Below are positions 45,630-53,768 of a stretch of 64,000 bases of DNA, piece after piece. The stretch is from Candidatus Anammoxibacter sp. (GTDB taxonomy: Bacteria > Planctomycetota > Brocadiia > Brocadiales > Anammoxibacteraceae): NCBI GenBank assembly GCA_021777105.1, contig JAIQZQ010000090.1, positions 1 through 64,000 on the forward strand, read 5' to 3'. A program made the translations under genes and the position numbers. Within the stretch, counting starts at the first letter, position 1, and the number at the start of each line of letters is the position of its first letter. The notes beneath the pieces were generated by a model that searched no databases, was not told the DNA's origin, and saw nothing but the letters and a program-made list of their open reading frames with translations.

Positions 45630-47345
45630 TTAAGAACTAAACATATTTATCATCGGCAACTTTATGCCGCGTTTATTAGCGACCTCTATCGCCTTTTCAT
45701 ATCCGGCGTCAGCATGGCGTATCACTCCGGTTGCCGGATCGTTTCTGAGAACGGCCTCAATGCAAGCCTCAGCCTCGTCCGTGCCGTCGGCCACCGTCAC
45801 ATGGCCGGCGTGCAGAGCGTAACCAATGCCAACCCCCCCGCCGTCGTGAAATGATACCCAACTTGCGCCGGACGCTACATTCGTCATAGCGTTTAGAAGC
45901 GCCCAGTCCGCAACCGCGTCTGATCCATCCCTCATAGCCTCGGTTTCACGGTTTGGAGACGCAACCGACCCGCAATCAAGATGATCTCTCCCAATAACAA
46001 GCGGCGCTTTTACAGCGCCTTTTCGGACAAGATCGTTAAAAATCCTGCCGGCTTTAGCGCGCTCGCCATACCCAAGCCAGCATATGCGAGCCGGAAGCCC
46101 CATGTGAGTCACTTTCTCGCCCGCCAATTTTATCCACTGAACCACGCGCTCTTTTTCAGGAAACGCCTCAACAATCGCCTTATCCGTAACTTTAATATCT
46201 TCAGGATCGCCTGAAAGAGCCGCCCAACGAAACGGCCCTTCGCCCTCGCAAAACAGAGGCCTGATGTAAGCCGGCACAAACCCGGGATAATCAAAAGCGT
46301 TTTTAACCCCGTTTTTCTGCGCCTGGCCGCGAAGATTGTTTCCATAATCAAACGCAACGCAGCCTTTTGACTGCATATCAATAATAGCCTCGCAATGTTT
46401 TGACATAGAGTTCATAGACAACTCAACATATTTATCCGGATCAGACTCTCGCATATCCAAGGCTTTGCTTAACGGCATACCGGCCGGCACATAACCGCAA
46501 AGCGGGTCATGCGCGCTGGTCTGATCAGTCACAACATCAGGCATAAACCCCAAATCCAACATCTTCGGCAATATTTCAGCCGCGTTTCCCAAAAGCCCGA
46601 TTGATAACGGCCGCTTCTCCTCAGCGGCTTTTCGAGCCATTTGAATAGCATTGTCAAGATCGTCCGTCATTGTGTCCAGATACTGCGTCTTTAGCCTGCG
46701 GTTGATCCTGTTTACGTCAACTTCAACGCAAACAGCAACACCCCTGTTCATTGTGACGGCCAGAGGTTGGGCGCCTCCCATGCCTCCAAGGCCGGCGGTG
46801 GCCACAATTCGCCCTTCCAGGCTTCCGTTAAAATGTTTAGCCGCCAACGACGCAAATGTTTCATACGTGCCTTGCAGGATGCCTTGGGAGCCTATATAAA
46901 TCCACGACCCCGCAGTCATTTGCCCATACATCATAAGCCCCTTTTTCTCAAGATCATTAAAATGATCCCAGGTCGCCCAGTTTGGAACAAGGTTTGAATT
47001 AGCTATTAAAACGCGCGGAGCATTTTGGCCGGTTTTAACAATGCCCACGGGTTTGCCTGACTGCACAAGCAGAGTTTCATCATTTTCCAATTCCAGAAGG
47101 GATAGGACTATAGCGTCGAAACACTTCCAGTTTCTGGCAGCTTTGCCCTTGCCCCCATAAATTATAAGCTCATCAGGATTTTCGCCGTTTTCCGGGTCAA
47201 GATTATTGCACAACATCCTTAAAGCAGCCTCTTGACGCCACCCCTTGCAATGTAAAGAGTTCCCCCTTGGCGCGCGAACAGGCCGAGGCAAACCGCATCC
47301 AATCTTAAGCTCTCTAATTATCTTATCCTTTGAGGAATTGCTCAT
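45630..47345 (-). CDS. hutU: Urocanate hydratase
   Basis: A 571-residue urocanase, converting urocanate to imidazolonepropionate with tightly bound NAD+. Family blocks include LMYGQMTAGSWIYIGSQGILQGTYETF, AGLGGMGGAQPLAVTMN, TDQTSAHDPLCGYVPAG and ARICWLGYGERAKAG (the conserved Cys region), then GRDHLDCGSVASPNRETEAM and WVSFHDGGGVGIG. The longest frame starts at a TTG; the ATG two codons in is used. It lies upstream of ftcD-hutI on the same strand, but a 330-base repeat-filled gap separates them. Histidine ammonia-lyase (hutH) is not in the window. Confidence 0.97.
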   Translation of the reverse strand: MSNSSKDKIIRELKIGCGLPRPVRAPRGNSLHCKGWRQEAALRMLCNNLDPENGENPDELIIYGGKGKAARNWKCFDAIVLSLLELENDETLLVQSGKPVGIVKTGQNAPRVLIANSNLVPNWATWDHFNDLEKKGLMMYGQMTAGSWIYIGSQGILQGTYETFASLAAKHFNGSLEGRIVATAGLGGMGGAQPLAVTMNRGVAVCVEVDVNRINRRLKTQYLDTMTDDLDNAIQMARKAAEEKRPLSIGLLGNAAEILPKMLDLGFMPDVVTDQTSAHDPLCGYVPAGMPLSKALDMRESDPDKYVELSMNSMSKHCEAIIDMQSKGCVAFDYGNNLRGQAQKNGVKNAFDYPGFVPAYIRPLFCEGEGPFRWAALSGDPEDIKVTDKAIVEAFPEKERVVQWIKLAGEKVTHMGLPARICWLGYGERAKAGRIFNDLVRKGAVKAPLVIGRDHLDCGSVASPNRETEAMRDGSDAVADWALLNAMTNVASGASWVSFHDGGGVGIGYALHAGHVTVADGTDEAEACIEAVLRNDPATGVIRHADAGYEKAIEVANKRGIKLPMINMFSS

Positions 47346-47510
47346 ATTCAAGCCCTTTAAACAGAATTAAACCCGCCCTGCCTATTCGTAAAAATAAAAC
47401 CGCGTTTATTAAAACATATGCGCCTAAATAATAGCAATATCTTTCTTTCCAAATCCTTATCACTGCCTGCTAAAGGCGCTTTCAACTCGCTTTTATTTGC
47501 CTGAAAACCA

Positions 47511-47535
47511 TTTTTGTGACAGATTTGTGACTGCC
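47511..47535 (+). promoter_or_regulatory. Tandem TTGTGAC boxes, possible upstream activator site
   Basis: TTTTTGTGAC and TTTGTGACTG lie 13 bases apart, about 210 bases upstream of the sigma-54 promoter. The same tandem arrangement recurs at 51627-51651 (20 of 25 bases identical). Distance and repetition suit an enhancer-binding protein; the protein is unknown. Confidence 0.45.
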
Positions 47536-47743
47536 GTGTGTAAGCTATACGATTTCAGGTCTTTTTATCCTTATTATAAGAAAATATATAAATGTTTTAA
47601 TTTTCTACACAAAACTACCCCATTAAAACCGAGAATTACGACAGAAAACAATAAATACAGACTTGCGGCAATATTACACAAGCACACATAACTCTTTAGA
47701 CAATACGCAGTTACAACATCAACAGCAGAACTGCCAACATATT

Positions 47744-47759
47744 TGGCACGCGACTTGCA
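47744..47759 (+). promoter_or_regulatory. Sigma-54 (RpoN) promoter
   Basis: TGGCACG-N4-TTGCA with exact spacing between the -24 GG and the -12 GC elements. It lies 81 bases upstream of the zinc-ribbon gene's ATG, leaving a leader of about 70 bases. Such promoters need an AAA+ activator bound upstream. Confidence 0.8.
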
Positions 47760-47839
47760 ATACTAAAGCATCTATTAAGTAACAAAATGGTAATTAACAA
47801 TAATTTTAAATAATTTATTTTTAAAAAGGAGAGAAAATT

Positions 47840-48124
47840 ATGAGCGCAAATATAAAAGAGAGAAGAGAAAACAGACTTGAAGAGAACAATGTTGATTATT
47901 TAAATTATGAACTAGCTCGCCCAAAAGAAGTGAGAAAAAAAAGGACATGCCTTATGTGTGGATCAATGTTTAACAGCAAAAGCGCATCCAACAGAAGGTG
48001 TCCAAAATGCTACCGTGTAATTGACCTTCGCGCCAGATATGGATATGGAAATGAAAGGGTTTATAAACTGGCCATGCCGTCAACAAGAAAATACGACGAT
48101 ATTTTTCATCTTGTAAATTTTTGA
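47840..48124 (+). CDS. Small zinc-ribbon protein
   Basis: A 94-residue basic protein with CLMCGSMFNSKSASNRRCPKC at about residues 37-57: two CxxC knuckles 14 residues apart, forming one zinc ribbon. The N-terminus (KERRENRLEENNVDYLNYELARPKEVRKKR) is charged and probably helical. An AAAGGAG site sits 8 bases before the ATG. Comparable small ribbons bind DNA, RNA or RNA polymerase, but I do not recognise a named family. It is controlled by a near-perfect sigma-54 promoter and ends with a strong hairpin, so it is a single-gene transcript that may respond to nitrogen, stress or surface cues. Confidence 0.75.
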   Translation: MSANIKERRENRLEENNVDYLNYELARPKEVRKKRTCLMCGSMFNSKSASNRRCPKCYRVIDLRARYGYGNERVYKLAMPSTRKYDDIFHLVNF

Positions 48125-48172
48125 TTGCAATACCCGCATTTATTCACAATAGTCAAAAACGTCCATTTCAGA

Positions 48173-48213
48173 AGCAGAAAGGAGCAGCCCCGCGCGGACT
48201 ACTCCTTTCTGCT
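48173..48213 (+). terminator. Terminator hairpin of the zinc-ribbon gene
   Basis: AGCAGAAAGGAG at 48173-48184 and its exact complement at 48202-48213, followed by ATAGTTTTG. It lies 49 bases after the stop codon. Confidence 0.6.
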
Positions 48214-48507
48214 ATAGTTTTGCGTCCGCATCAAATCACCGCAGTTCTTAATACTCAAAATCGCCTGCTAAAGCCCATTCCAGCAATCCTGCATAGAGGC
48301 TTTCACCATCCCTGATAGGTCGGCATCGTCGTTGGCTTGAGGATTTGGTCTATTAACCGCAACAGATTAACAACATATTCTAAGTGCGGACTTTTGTAAC
48401 AGTTATCGTTTTAATCTCTCTGTGAATACAGGTAAAATGAAGCGTAAAGGCTTTTGCAGGAAAAAAGGAATGATTTACAAAATATATGGAATTTTTCAAC
48501 TGACAAA
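48214..48507. other. Non-coding spacer
   Basis: No gene or clear signal recognised between the two convergent terminators. Confidence 0.4.
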
Positions 48508-48541
48508 ACCGACGCCTCATGGATTAACATGAAGCGTCGGT
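48508..48541 (-). terminator. Terminator of the LamG protein gene
   Basis: ACCGACGCCTCATG (48508-48521) and CATGAAGCGTCGGT (48528-48541) form a 14-bp stem with one mismatch and a 6-base loop. On the minus strand it is followed by TTTTG, fitting an intrinsic terminator about 100 bases after the gene. Confidence 0.7.
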
Positions 48542-48638
48542 ATTTAAGTCAATCAAGATGCGCAACCAAAAAACGGCTGAACTTTTGTCGCCCGGCATGC
48601 AGCCTGACTAATTGCGCATGAGACCCGCCACTTTTCTT

Positions 48639-50567
48639 CTAATCACAATACGGCATCGTTGGTGGTGTAAAATTACTTGTCCATCGCGCGACTCCTTTAG
48701 AAATACGGAGTTCATCAATGTAACCCTGTACGGAAGCCGATGATATAGCTCCTCCAGAATCGCCTCCAATGGCTAATTGCGCACCATTTGTGCCAAGATC
48801 ATCGGGTATTGAGCTGCTGCCCCTATTTACGCCGCCTACATATATAGTAGTAACACCTGATGATCTTACTATTGCAACATGCTGCCATGTATTTGCCGTA
48901 AGGACTACGCCGGTAGCTATTTCGTGCGTTATGTTGATTCTGCCGTTAGTTCTTCTAAACCACAGCCTGCCAAGAACTTGTTTAAGAGCATATCCATTGC
49001 TCACGCCCGATTCCCAATATCCTTTATCAATGACAGCTTCGTCATCTCTGAGTCCCGTTGGATGATACCAAAAATCAATTGTAAAATTTCCCGTTCCAAA
49101 TTCCCAATTAGCGTGATCTCCAAGCCCCAAAATGCCATTTGAACCATTTGGACCATTAAAATAAGCGCTATAACTCCCAAATTTCTTTTGCGCGGAACTT
49201 CTCGTTACATTCGCGCCCCTTGTTACCGTATGGCCCTTTGCGTCCGTTAGTCCTGTGTCTTCCATGTGTAGCTTGACCACGGTGTTGCCGTCATCAGTTG
49301 CGCACTGGGGGGTTGGAGCAGGAGTTGGATCAGGAGTGGGGCTAGCGCCGGCGGAGCCACTCAATGCCACCCACACGCCGTTCTCAAAACCCTCAAAACG
49401 ATTATTGTCAACATTGTACAACATCATGCCGTTAACCGCGGATAGCGCATCACGGACGGCGGTTGTAAGCCTTGGAATAACAAATCCGTTGGTAGAAGAT
49501 GATATGTCCAAAACGCCTTTGGGATCATCAGTGCCGATACCTACGTTGCCTGACGCGTCGTTATATATATTGCCGCTTACCAGAGCGGAACCGTCCCATT
49601 TTGGGACAATGTTTGCTGAATTGCTACCAACCTGAGGGTCAGCCTCAATCAGAACGCCGGTATTGTCAACATTATCGGCAAAACCTGATGGTATGCTTGA
49701 AATTTCCGGCCAGCTAACTCCGTCTTTAACCGAATGGGCTACAGTAGGGTCGGATTCGCTTAGTATCCCTATCTGATCGCCGTTATCAAGGCCCGCCGGT
49801 CTATTGGAAATCTCAGTCCATGATATACCGTCTTTGATTGATGACGGAACAGTTGGATCTGTTTCGCTCAAGAGCCCCACCTGATCGCCGTCCGCAATAT
49901 CCGTGGGTATGTTTGATATTTCAGTCCAGTCCGTGCCGTCTTTGACCGAATCCGGAACTGTCGGGTCTGTTTCAGTAAAAAGAGGAACTAAACCATTGAT
50001 AGTTGGAACCGACAAATCGCCGGTAATCCTTGCCGCGCCTGTAACGTCCAGGGTGAACAATGGATTTATTGAGCCTATGCCTAATTTGCCGTCCTTTATA
50101 ACCACTCCGCGCCAGCACTCACCGGGATCAAGAATTGCGTCGCTATTGTAATCAACAAAAACATAGCCTGCCGGACAGCCCGGCCCTATTGGATCGGTTC
50201 TATCGCCCGCGTCAAAAACACCTTGAGGAAACAGCACGCCTATACCAACCCCTGTTCCAAAAAGCCCGGAGCCGTCAATGTTTGAGTTGCCTATCTCCTG
50301 AACGCCTGGAGTTGCAGGCTGACGAGAAACCGGAGTTTTTCCTAATTTAAATTTTTTTTGATCTTTATCATCTTTTTCTTTTTTTTCTTCTTCTTCTTTA
50401 TCCGGGTCTGCTTTTTTAGAAGCTGAATTCTTGCCAATAGCGGATTCAAAACCTGTTGCTATGGTATAATCCCCCTCTTCAGCAAAAATTAGCTCATTTA
50501 TAGAATACAATCCAACAACCGAGAAAGTTATTATAGCGAAAAACAGGCTCGTTAATTTTATATTCAT
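48639..50567 (-). CDS. Secreted protein with tail-fibre-like repeats and a LamG domain
   Basis: A 642-residue exported protein. Residues 1-29 form a signal peptide. A charged linker (about 50-75, rich in KE and KD) precedes a middle region resembling phage tail-fibre and Bacteroidota surface proteins: GKLGIGSINPLFTLDVTGAARITGDL, then three 35-residue repeats of ETDPTVPDSVKDG-WTEISNIP, then GNVGIGTDDPKGVLDISS. A TPDPTPAPTP linker leads to a C-terminal concanavalin-like LamG/laminin-G_3 domain (VVKLHMEDTGLTDAKGH ... FTIDFWYHP ... WQHVAIVRSSG ... GYIDELRISKGVARW). It is probably a surface or extracellular adhesin. A GGGAGGG site precedes the ATG. A CRP-type palindrome lies 218 bases upstream. 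Confidence 0.88.
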   Translation of the reverse strand: MNIKLTSLFFAIITFSVVGLYSINELIFAEEGDYTIATGFESAIGKNSASKKADPDKEEEEKKEKDDKDQKKFKLGKTPVSRQPATPGVQEIGNSNIDGSGLFGTGVGIGVLFPQGVFDAGDRTDPIGPGCPAGYVFVDYNSDAILDPGECWRGVVIKDGKLGIGSINPLFTLDVTGAARITGDLSVPTINGLVPLFTETDPTVPDSVKDGTDWTEISNIPTDIADGDQVGLLSETDPTVPSSIKDGISWTEISNRPAGLDNGDQIGILSESDPTVAHSVKDGVSWPEISSIPSGFADNVDNTGVLIEADPQVGSNSANIVPKWDGSALVSGNIYNDASGNVGIGTDDPKGVLDISSSTNGFVIPRLTTAVRDALSAVNGMMLYNVDNNRFEGFENGVWVALSGSAGASPTPDPTPAPTPQCATDDGNTVVKLHMEDTGLTDAKGHTVTRGANVTRSSAQKKFGSYSAYFNGPNGSNGILGLGDHANWEFGTGNFTIDFWYHPTGLRDDEAVIDKGYWESGVSNGYALKQVLGRLWFRRTNGRINITHEIATGVVLTANTWQHVAIVRSSGVTTIYVGGVNRGSSSIPDDLGTNGAQLAIGGDSGGAISSASVQGYIDELRISKGVARWTSNFTPPTMPYCD

Positions 50568-50604
50568 CTTTTCCCTCCCAACAAAAAGTTAATAAAATAG
50601 ACGG

Positions 50605-50699
50605 TTTAAAACTCATTTCCAGACTTTCAATGTTCACGCAAGGTTTGCAACGGATAACAAACCCAAAAAATGAAAAAGCTTTTCACTCCCCCCTTTCGA
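50605..50699 (+). repeat. 95-bp direct repeat, copy 1
   Basis: Starts AAACTCATTTCCAGACTTTC and ends in AAGCTTTTCACTCCCCCC. It recurs at 51205-51303, 600 bases downstream in the same orientation, at roughly 85-90% identity by eye. Copy 1 sits in the upstream region of the LamG gene. Confidence 0.7.
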
Positions 50700-50784
50700 G
50701 AATACAGATAACACATTTTAAATTAAGACATATGCCTTAAATGTAAAAAAAGAAAAGATTATACATTTTTCTAAAACAAATGTC

Positions 50785-50800
50785 TGTGACGTAGATCACA
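50785..50800. promoter_or_regulatory. CRP-type palindrome
   Basis: TGTGA-CGTAGA-TCACA, a perfect match to the CRP/FNR-superfamily consensus TGTGA-N6-TCACA. It could serve the LamG gene (minus strand) or a transcript to the right. A second perfect match is at 62510-62525. Confidence 0.65.
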
Positions 50801-52085
50801 AAATGAAAAAAATATTTTATACTGATATCATCGGACGGTTCAATTTCTATATACTGCGAGTGTTTACGCCTATTAGCCAACTGTTAACAGGCGGCTGATC
50901 CGGCTTGTGTTTGGTTGGCGAGAGCCGGCGAAATAGCGTAAAATACGCGAAAAAAGTAAAAGCAAGAGCAATTATGAGAAACGTAATGAAAAATAGAAGG
51001 TCTTTTCAGCGACAATATACAAGCTGTGTGGCAAAACTTACGGTTGAACAAGAAGATCAATTAAAAGAGAACATTGGTCAACATTAGCTAAACAGCGTCT
51101 TGAAGCTAGTCGAATACAAACCGAATTTTTGCTTTGTAGCGCACTTTTAACAGATAACTTCCATTTCTTTGGTAAACAAATTTCGAAAACATGATCTGAT
51201 TTGTTATAAAACTCATTTTCAGGCTTTTAATGTTCACGCAAGGTCTGCAACAGATAACAACCCAAAATAATATAAAAGCTTTTCACTCCCCCCCCATTTC
51301 GACAACATGGGATGTTGTTAAAAATATCGTTAAAACTTACCATATTGCTTACGGCTTGTCTATTAAATTACAAAATCATATTCGGAGATGAATATAAATG
51401 TTTTCTCAAATGTGATAATACATGCCGTATAAGCGGATAGCAAACACTTTGGTTGTGATTTGTGGATATTTGATCTTAATAAATTAACCAAAGAGGGTAA
51501 TGCATTTAGCCTATTATAATCAAAGCCGGAATAGATCGGGTTATTATGCGCAGAGCATTAAAAGGCTTTATAAATAAAAGTCGTAACTACTTATTAAATT
51601 AACATGTTACATAACTCAGCATTGAGTGTTTGTGACTAAATTGTGACTGGCAAAAGGTAAATTTCATGCCGTATTAAACGTGATGATTAAAACAAAATTA
51701 ACCAGAATTGCGGAGGGGATAAGTTCCTCAAGCGCAAAAATACAGTCTCTGAATAATATCCCACATAATATATCGCATAATAACCATAATGATATTACTT
51801 AGTTTACATGACAAAATCATTAAGCTATTACATGCTTAATATTTTCAAAGATGGCAAGGAACTGATTATCACCTTGTTAGACGCCAAAGCGGAATATAAG
51901 AAAATTTATGAATTGACTGCGTAATCTATGATAAATCACAAAATTATTGAGAGTGCGTATGTATTTTTATGAAAGGAGGTAAAATGATTAAAACACCACA
52001 CTAAAACATTGAAAAGGCCTCTAAAAAAAACATAAAAACATTAACTTTAATTCATGAAAATAAACATATAAATAAGGAGAAAATT
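50801..52085 (+). other. Long non-coding stretch before the two small secreted-type proteins
   Basis: No convincing gene. A possible structured segment at 50895-50955 has a CCGGCT...AGCCGG stem and GCGTA-AAA-TACGC. A 37-codon frame from 50974 lacks a ribosome-binding site. The second copy of the 95-bp repeat lies at 51205-51303 and a second tandem TTGTGAC site at 51627-51651. A six-codon frame (start 51984) has an ideal AAAGGAGG site and could be a leader peptide. Confidence 0.4.
51205..51303 (+). repeat. 95-bp direct repeat, copy 2
   Basis: Second copy of 50605-50699, with a longer C-run near the end. Confidence 0.7.
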
Positions 52086-52679
52086 ATGCCACCATCACCA
52101 TCAGCAGTAATTTCGGGAATCACTACAGCTGTGAGCCTTGCAGAATCAATTTCAAAAATGACAACTCTTATCCCCTCAGCGCCCAAGGATCTAAAAGACA
52201 AACACAGATGGGTAACCGTAACAGTGTTTAATCAAACCCAATATTCTTTAGTATATCAAGCATCCTATTTTGACAGTGGGAGATTTTGGACAGCGCCTAC
52301 TAACGTTGAGCCGTTTAAAGAAATGACGTTTTCTGGATGTAATAAGAATGACTCTATTTTGACAGGCGTGAGCGGAGCCGCAATATTTCAACTTCAAATG
52401 CCGAAAAAAGGAGGAGGGTATGAAACGCTAGATATCGGCGCGGGCTTTACAAATCCTCAATCTGGAGCATTTAAAAGCTCCGGCATTTTCACTTCCAGCG
52501 GCAAAGCTGCGTATGAAGCAACGACAGATAATACTTCAAACAATACTTCTTCAAACTATTCAGGAAAAGACACGGACGATAAGGAAACAACAATTAACTT
52601 TCTTGTAGTTTCATCTCCAGGACAAGAAGCAAGCCTTACCGTGACGGAACAGATAGTATCCGGGGGGCAATTAAGTTAA
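52086..52679 (+). CDS. Small beta-sandwich protein, possibly aegerolysin-like
   Basis: A 197-residue protein with an AAGGAG site before its ATG. After a hydrophobic-amphipathic start (1-30) comes HRWVTVTVFNQTQYSLVYQASYFDSGRFWTAPTNVEPF, then MTFSGCNKNDSILTGVSGAAIFQL and DIGAGFTNPQSGAFKSSG. This order (WVTV strand, tryptophan and glycine-rich turns, a GxxG beta region) recalls aegerolysins and related membrane-binding beta-sandwich proteins of fungi and bacteria, but it is longer and the match is by eye. There is no classical signal peptide. The C-terminal region is Ser/Thr/Asn-rich, then strand-forming. It is probably co-transcribed with the next gene, 159 bases on. Confidence 0.6.
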   Translation: MPPSPSAVISGITTAVSLAESISKMTTLIPSAPKDLKDKHRWVTVTVFNQTQYSLVYQASYFDSGRFWTAPTNVEPFKEMTFSGCNKNDSILTGVSGAAIFQLQMPKKGGGYETLDIGAGFTNPQSGAFKSSGIFTSSGKAAYEATTDNTSNNTSSNYSGKDTDDKETTINFLVVSSPGQEASLTVTEQIVSGGQLS

Positions 52680-52838
52680 GAGTAGAAGGCCTAACAAAAG
52701 CATCAAGTGGCCAGACACAAGTTTTACGCTTGTGTCTGCCGCTTAAGCTAGTTGTTAGATTGCCGGAAATCAAAGGCGAAGAGCCCGGAAAACTAATAAA
52801 AAGAGAGTAGTGAATATTTATTAGGAAAGGAAAAAACA

Positions 52839-53288
52839 ATGGCTATAACATTTGACTACTACGTAGCTCAAGGTACATATGGAATAACTAACAGAGCAAA
52901 TCTAACGTTTGGAACCGGAGGTTTGGCAACTTGTGTAGGTATAATTGCGACATTAAACAGTGGGAACAACTTCTGCGGTCATATGGATAGTGATGTTGAG
53001 CCAAGAAATCAAGAGGAGAGGTTCCAATTCATGAAAAAAGTAGGGGATTTGCTTAACAATACTATTCCGGTTAACAACGTGATTGGAGTTGCTTATAGCA
53101 CAGGCGGCACATTTGCTTCAACACAATGTATTACAGCTAAAATATTGGATATGTTCCCAGGCGCAGTGGATAAGGGGTACAATACAAATTTGTATATTAC
53201 CGCCAGTGGAATAAAAGCAGATAATCAACAATACCAAAATGGAGCAAACCTAGTTAACAATGGAGCGTTTACAATCACTTCATTGTAA
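52839..53288 (+). CDS. Small protein with a CheD/CNF-like Cys-His arrangement
   Basis: A 149-residue protein preceded by AGGAAAGG. I do not recognise a named family. The region FGTGGLATCVGIIATLNSGNNFCGHMDSD places Cys32 at the end of a beta-turn and His48 on the next strand; CheD and CNF1-type glutamine deamidases have the same Cys-His pair 15-17 residues apart after a G-[T/S]-C turn. The remainder alternates strands (NNVIGVAYSTGG, TNLYITASG). The fold assignment is a hypothesis based on this one feature. The gene ends with a strong terminator and pairs with the beta-sandwich protein upstream. Confidence 0.5.
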   Translation: MAITFDYYVAQGTYGITNRANLTFGTGGLATCVGIIATLNSGNNFCGHMDSDVEPRNQEERFQFMKKVGDLLNNTIPVNNVIGVAYSTGGTFASTQCITAKILDMFPGAVDKGYNTNLYITASGIKADNQQYQNGANLVNNGAFTITSL

Positions 53289-53330
53289 CGAGCTTTGCGC
53301 TAACTAACATGGCCGTAGTCTAATAAACAA

Positions 53331-53372
53331 ATACAGCATTCATATGAGTTGCAATTCATATGAATGCTGTAT
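53331..53372 (+). terminator. Terminator after the small-protein pair
   Basis: A 17-bp perfect stem (ATACAGCATTCATATGA at 53331-53347 with its complement at 53356-53372) and an 8-base loop, 43 bases after the stop. The T-run is weak (CATATT). Confidence 0.6.
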
Positions 53373-53768
53373 CATATTCGTCAAAAATCACATAGAATAG
53401 CCATCAGTAAAGAAATATGTGAAGAAAAAACTAATTGAAAACTAAATTGAGTTTTTTTTAAAACTCTTATAAGTAGTGGCACAGACATCCTTGCCTGTGT
53501 TTCAATATACTATGGAATGAAGGTATTTTGCTGAAATTGTTTGGCGGAACACAAAATGTAAATATTTCCTTCAAACGCAACGGCGCGAGGACGCGCATAC
53601 ATTACATTCCATTCAAATATGCGCCCATAATCGTTAGTGGTTTCAAAATGAATCTTAAAAAGGGGGCTAAAGCCTCCCCTACCCGCCCAAAGCAGCGCCC
53701 CCAACAGTTGCGCAACTGACAAGAGCTCCCGCTATCCAGCATCCAGTAGCCGGCATCCAGTGCCGGCA
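53373..53768. other. Spacer with a partial inverted repeat
   Basis: Contains a half copy of the GGCACAGGCATCC repeat at 53475-53505. The plus-strand frame at 53528-53719 shows no family features and is not called. Confidence 0.5.

Noticed and set aside
47497..47691. 64-codon plus-strand frame
   Set aside because: It overlaps the putative activator site, has no ribosome-binding site and encodes no recognisable pattern.
50595..50665. Possible GEMM (c-di-GMP) riboswitch because of TTCACGCAAGG
   Set aside because: The following conserved blocks of the riboswitch (GGGACGCAAAGCC and the second helix) are absent; both copies look like a different repeat.
51852..51867. Second sigma-54 promoter (TGGCAAGG...) before the small-protein pair
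   Set aside because: The -24 GG is present but the -12 GC element is missing at the required spacing.
53528..53719. 63-codon plus-strand frame next to ettA
   Set aside because: No family signature, and it overlaps low-complexity repeat-like DNA.
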